Assembly: GCA_933822405.4 (NCBI GenBank)
Contig: CAKOGP040000180.1
Location: 22,700-86,699 of the forward strand
DNA from: Cylindrotheca closterium
Taxonomy: Eukaryota; Bacillariophyta; Bacillariophyceae; Bacillariales; Bacillariaceae
DNA length: 64,000 bases
Reading direction: 5' to 3'
Below the pieces are notes generated by a model that worked only from the letters and a program-made list of their open reading frames with translations, made no database searches and was not told the origin of the DNA. A program made the position numbers and the translations under genes. Positions 63,601 to 64,000 of this stretch are shown here, piece by piece. How positions within the stretch are numbered: position 1 is the first letter of the stretch; the number at the start of each line of letters is the position of its first letter.

Positions 63601-64000
63601 GCCTCTCTATGCAAAGAATGTCGCAATAATGAAGACTGTTCTAGTTGGACACAAGATTGACTTGCTCAAAAAGAGATATCCGAGCATAGATATATCAATT
63701 GAGATTCTTGGACAGATCCTTCTTGTGGTATGGTTGTTGTATCGACGGAGGCGGTGATGTTGCTCCAGTAAATAGATAATAGTAAGAAATTCTACCTTGG
63801 AGTTATTTTGATCGTTAATACCATCACTAGTACGAATAATGCCGTAAAGTGGAGCCATTGTCATTATGTTTCGGTGCGATTGCTCATCCTTCTCAATCGC
63901 TTTGGATTTCGCAGACTCCAATTGGGCCTAAAAGAGTTTCAATGATGTTTTTGGGCTGACAGTTGTTACTAGCTGTTGGCCCCCAATCCCCCAGCGCAAG
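63601..64000. other. right edge, no recognised gene
   Basis: A 104-codon minus-strand ORF at 63607-63921 starts MESAKSKAIEKDEQSHRN but shows no domain and may be part of the same decayed element, which may continue beyond the window. Confidence 0.35.

Noticed and set aside
1..64000. CRISPR arrays, rRNA or tRNA genes, riboswitches
   Set aside because: No spaced direct repeats, no rRNA-like sequence and no cloverleaf with A/B boxes were noticed; a tRNAscan run would be decisive.

Overview
The window looks like nuclear DNA of a diatom, probably pennate, though the species cannot be read from it. Support comes from many GT-AG introns of about 57-145 nt, secretory leaders followed by the diatom plastid-import motif (for example AGAFAP at 18979), algal families such as a DUF1118-like plastid protein, and a Ty1/copia relic. 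Genes are dense, lie on both strands, and are often head-to-head. One 119-nt run of N (13961-14079) is an assembly gap.

Layout. 0-9.2 kb: 5' part of a secreted protein running off the left edge, a GILT-type thiol reductase, a frame-broken TilS-like PP-loop gene, a large disordered protein, and a polytopic membrane protein with a VTT/DedA-like segment. 9.9-19.7 kb: nuclear FKBP, a type II glycosyltransferase-like protein, an LRR protein, ITPase, a Tic22-like plastid protein, an acidic secreted or plastid protein, ribokinase, and a DUF1118-like plastid protein. 20-27.7 kb: a 1304-aa orphan polytopic protein, an AlkB dioxygenase fused to an SRA domain (the most unusual gene here, carrying a perfect 234-bp in-frame tandem duplication), and a histone-fold protein. 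27.8-38.4 kb: a ten-exon choline-transporter-like gene, a small membrane protein, CLPTM1, a trifunctional purine enzyme in the order GARS-GART-AIRS, and a chalcone-isomerase-like protein. 38.5-44 kb: bystin, 40S protein SA, histone H2A.Z, TAF12. 44.6-59.8 kb: a 1216-aa membrane-anchored six-hairpin glycosidase-like protein, an Acl4-like TPR protein, a TRF4-like nucleotidyltransferase, Fes1/HSPBP1, a PhyH dioxygenase, PUM3. 60-64 kb: mobile DNA, namely a deleted copia element with both LTRs and a 5-bp target duplication, then decayed DDE and SWIM-type transposase pieces.

Themes. Ribosome biogenesis and RNA metabolism recur (bystin, RPSA, Acl4-like, PUM3, TRF4-like, FKBP). Chromatin and transcription are represented by H2A.Z, TAF12, the histone-fold protein and AlkB-SRA. 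Two structural signals cross gene boundaries: a palindromic GTAC-rich motif (TACCGGTA, at least eight exact copies, none in a coding exon) in spacers, and intron sequences that resemble one another within a single gene (choline transporter, PhyH). Exon joins were made by eye from splice sites and reading phase; most close perfectly. The exceptions (TilS-like gene, exon 7/8 of the choline transporter, the DDE remnant) are flagged.
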